NCBI GenBank assembly: GCA_011009095.1
Contig: VTPC01091051.1
Coordinates: 1-64,000, forward strand
Source: Ignelater luminosus
Lineage: Eukaryota > Arthropoda > Insecta > Coleoptera > Elateridae
Reading direction: 5' to 3'
DNA length: 64,000 bases
Shown here: positions 63,701-64,000 of the stretch, piece after piece
Layout of the letters: every line of letters begins with the position of its first letter
Numbering within the stretch: position 1 is the stretch's first letter
Made by a program: the position numbers and the translations under genes
Notes under the pieces: generated by a model
Databases searched by the model: none
The model's input: the letters and a program-made list of their open reading frames with translations, nothing else
What the model was told of the DNA's origin: nothing

Positions 63701-64000
63701 ATATATATCTATGCATTTCCTTGTAGTATAATTGCGAAGGTAATTCTCATTTGTGAATTTGCTTTAGGCAAAGGATATAAATAATTTTTCTAAAATAATG
63801 ATTATAATATAGTGGTTCTTTTTAAAATACAAATTTTAGAAGTATAAATTCTCTATAAAAAAGATCTTTATCTAAAATAACAAAAACTCGTAACAAAATA
63901 ATCAAGTTGTAAATTAATTATCTGTTTTCTTAATTGAACGCCGTTTCGTTTGCTTTAACAACAGCTTTACAGCAGTTCTACCTCATTAACCTACTTAAAG
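57745..64000. other. sequence 5' of the visible castor exons, no gene seen
   Basis: Probably 5' intron and upstream sequence of castor. I found no exon with a start codon that joins in phase to 57744. A short GCA/CAG-rich stretch at 58285-58305 is the only candidate noticed. Minus and plus short frames here (58624-58854, 60778-60996, 61578-62030, 63302-63556) show no family resemblance. Confidence 0.55.
59024..59060. repeat. 13 bp stem hairpin
   Basis: ACTGCGGGTGGTT, an 11-base loop ACGGAATGAAG, then AACCACCCGTAGT. One position pairs only as G-U, the other 12 pair exactly. It sits in a small GC-rich patch in very AT-rich DNA. Confidence 0.6.

Noticed and set aside
1..64000. A previously undescribed multi-gene system
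   Set aside because: Apart from castor and transposon remnants I see no conserved gene set, so no such system can be claimed from this window.

Overview
This is an AT-rich stretch of an insect nuclear genome. It is spliced, has long introns, and carries mariner and Tc1 elements and MITEs. The order is not certain; a beetle or a similar holometabolous insect would fit. It holds one confidently recognised host gene, castor (cas, orthologue of vertebrate CASZ1), on the minus strand. Its coding sequence runs from 57744 down to 9933 in 14 exons. I placed every splice junction by eye: all have GT/AG borders and all reading phases agree. The 5' end of the coding sequence is not in the exons I can see, because the first visible exon starts in mid-codon. 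The protein has a Pro/Ser-rich N-terminal part, then about twelve castor-type zinc-finger units, with an AT-hook-like basic stretch in the middle.

Layout. 1-3.65 kb: decayed mobile DNA, comprising a THAP-like C-terminal fragment, a ~600 bp inverted-repeat element, a Tc1-like transposase fossil and an 840 bp MITE with ~170 bp arms. 3.65-9.93 kb: AT-rich sequence with no gene seen, including the probable 3' UTR of cas. 9.93-15.5 kb: twelve clustered cas exons, with a small MITE in one intron. 15.5-52.1 kb: one cas intron of about 36.6 kb. It contains three complete-length mariner elements of different lineages (24.9, 29.0 and 33.55 kb), each with a broken transposase. It also holds an old ~550 bp tandem duplication split by the first mariner, a 400 N gap, a GC-richer island near 28.4-28.9 kb, a tRNA-like SINE remnant, a GC-rich retroposon-like insertion with a 13 bp target duplication (48.7-49.6 kb), and a 151 bp MITE. 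52.1-57.7 kb: two N-terminal cas exons separated by a 5.2 kb intron that carries another small inverted-repeat element. 57.7-64 kb: AT-rich upstream or 5' intron sequence with no supported gene.

How it fits together. The only host function is the castor transcription factor, a zinc-finger regulator of neuroblast temporal identity in insects. The rest is non-coding, probably partly regulatory intron sequence, plus transposable-element remains. I found no operon, CRISPR array, rRNA or intact tRNA, and no convincing undescribed multi-gene system. The most useful second-look items are the tandem duplication split by a mariner, the repeated homopolymer-length breaks in the three transposases, the shared subterminal motif of the three mariners, the structured GC-rich retroposon and the GC island inside the giant intron.
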